Shown here: piece after piece, positions 62,906 through 64,000 of the stretch
Layout: each line of letters starts with the position of its first letter
How positions within the stretch are numbered: the first letter of the stretch is position 1
Source: Magnetospirillum sp. SS-4
Lineage (GTDB): Bacteria; Pseudomonadota; Alphaproteobacteria; Rhodospirillales; Magnetospirillaceae
Assembly (NCBI RefSeq): GCF_902729425.1
Contig: NZ_CACVCH010000013.1
Coordinates: forward strand, 1-64,000
Direction of reading: 5' to 3'
DNA: 64,000 nt
Notes under the pieces: model-generated
The model's input: the letters and a program-made list of their open reading frames with translations, nothing else
Told to the model about the DNA's origin: nothing
Databases searched by the model: none
Made by a program: the position numbers and the translations under genes

Positions 62906-64000
62906 TCAGGCCAGGGTGGCGTTGAAGACCGTCTCCCACAGCGGCAGGCCAGGATCATCGGGATGACGCATGTAATGGGCGACGAATGCGGCATAGGCGG
63001 CGCGGTCGTGGTCCAGCAGGCCGGCCAAGGGGACGGATTCGGGATCGTCTTGCGATCGCGCCGGCGTTCCCAGGGCGCGGGCGATGCTGTCGACGGCGAT
63101 GGGGTACATGGAATGGCAGTTCAGCATGTCCTGGCTGGCGAACAGGCCGATGGGCTTGTTCAGGGCCGCCGCGATGCCGAGGGCGGTGCTCACATAGCCG
63201 AGAACGAGCCGGCTTTGGGCGATCAATTCGGCGGTGCGGCCGAACAGGACCCGCCGGCCGGGATAGGCGAAGGGCTTGTCGCCGTAATCGGCGCGGGGAT
63301 GGGCGGCGATCACCACCTCGAGGCCATATTCCGCCTCGATACGGCGAAACAGGCCCTCAAGCTGACGGTAATGCAATGCCGGATCCGGCGCCCGGTAGCC
63401 CATGGCGATGGTATCGGGATGGAAGGGCAGATACTGGTCGAGATAGACGGCCTGGGGCAGATCGGCCGCCGCCTCGGACGGCACGGCGCGCAGCAAGGTG
63501 TCGTAATCCCAGCTGTGGGTGGCGATGACCTTGGTGTCGGGGCCGACCAGATTGTTGCGGATCGAGGCCGCCGCCAGCGACCCGTGAACGACGTGGGCGG
63601 CGTGATGGATGCCGAGCAGGGGCGGCGGCATCCGGGTCAGAAGCGAGGTCAGGGGATCGAACGACCGCAACCGGCGGATCAGGGCGCCGAGGCGGCCCGT
63701 CTGCATGGATGGCGCCGTGAACGGTATGGGCTGGGGGGCCATGACCAGATAGGGGGCTCCGACCTTGCCCAGGGCATGAAAGACCGGCAGCACCAGACGA
63801 GACAGACCCGATGACGAAATTCCGGCGACCACCAGATCCGCCTTGCGGGCGATCCGGGCCAATTCCGGCAACTGGCGACGATGGGACAGCCGGCGAATGT
63901 CAAGGTCGGGAACGTCGGGACCGAACCGGACGGCGTTGTCCAGATTGGGGTGCAGCATCTCGCTGAGATCAAAAAGCGTCACCGAAAAGCCGCGGGCGAG
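62906..64000 (-). CDS. glycosyltransferase-like or surface-polysaccharide protein, N terminus missing
   Basis: The frame is open to the right edge (the visible sequence begins LARGFSVTLFDLSEMLHP), so the gene starts outside the window. It has a two-Rossmann look: VTLFDLS, ADLVVAGISSSG, VIATHSWDYDTL, VVIAAHPRADYGDKP, then ELIAQSRLVLGYVSTALGIAAALNKPIGLF, which resembles GT-B or epimerase-fold nucleotide-sugar sites. No precise family recognised. Confidence 0.65.
   Translation of the reverse strand, partial: LARGFSVTLFDLSEMLHPNLDNAVRFGPDVPDLDIRRLSHRRQLPELARIARKADLVVAGISSSGLSRLVLPVFHALGKVGAPYLVMAPQPIPFTAPSMQTGRLGALIRRLRSFDPLTSLLTRMPPPLLGIHHAAHVVHGSLAAASIRNNLVGPDTKVIATHSWDYDTLLRAVPSEAAADLPQAVYLDQYLPFHPDTIAMGYRAPDPALHYRQLEGLFRRIEAEYGLEVVIAAHPRADYGDKPFAYPGRRVLFGRTAELIAQSRLVLGYVSTALGIAAALNKPIGLFASQDMLNCHSMYPIAVDSIARALGTPARSQDDPESVPLAGLLDHDRAAYAAFVAHYMRHPDDPGLPLWETVFNATLA

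Overview
The right third (about 42.0-64.0 kb) is GC-rich housekeeping chromosome of an alphaproteobacterium, most like Magnetospirillum or a close Rhodospirillales relative. It carries queA-tgt, rplY-pth, ychF, ligA and ahcY, several cyclic-di-GMP enzymes, and alpha-type codon use. The assignment comes from gene content and style only; no database was searched. The left two thirds (1-41.9 kb) has lower GC and is foreign DNA.

The foreign part reads as three related islands in tandem at one tRNA-Thr(CGT) gene. The intact tRNA is at 41907-41982 (minus strand). Exact 47-bp copies of its 3' end lie at 7797-7843 and 26753-26799. Each copy sits just beyond the start of a 438-aa tyrosine integrase (minus strand). 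Island 1 is cut by the window edge (1-7843), island 2 is 7797-26799 (19 kb) and island 3 is 26753-41953 (15 kb). I see no phage structural or conjugation genes, so these are satellite-like or tycheposon-like elements of unknown lifestyle.

Shared island order, left to right: left end with integrase-arm repeat; HTH-like small protein (minus); divergent 66-aa protein (plus); 383-387-aa unknown protein (minus); an array of 17-bp palindromes; 71-aa coiled-coil protein (plus); 188-aa minimal tyrosine recombinase (plus, islands 1 and 2); CARGO SLOT A; SpoVG-like protein (minus); clamp-loader-like AAA+ ATPase (minus); unknown partner protein (minus); DUF6641-like protein (plus) with terminator and a conserved micro-ORF; CARGO SLOT B; integrase (minus); att site. 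Slot A holds two small proteins in island 1, a serine protease plus methyltransferase/helicase/GIY-YIG operon in island 2, and a two-component/outer-membrane/hemerythrin module in island 3. Slot B holds a hemerythrin and a membrane protein (island 1), a receiver-only regulator (island 2), and a membrane protein (island 3).

The most unusual signal is a family of about 45 short dyads, mostly 17 bp (8+1+8), of the type TGTCGTGTAACACGACA, TGTCGGGATTCCCGACA, TGTAGGTTTAACCTACA and TCCGTAGCGGCTACGGA. They occur throughout the islands and I noticed none in the chromosomal part. They sit at gene and module borders, bracket genes present in only one island, supply stop codons, and lie in frame inside the minimal recombinase and an AAA+ gene. 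I propose that they are cassette borders and/or operators of an undescribed modular system, with the 188-aa recombinase as a candidate enzyme. The AAA+/partner pair occupies the same place in every island but has diverged strongly, while neighbouring genes are nearly identical. This would fit a replication or maintenance specificity determinant that lets three related islands coexist.
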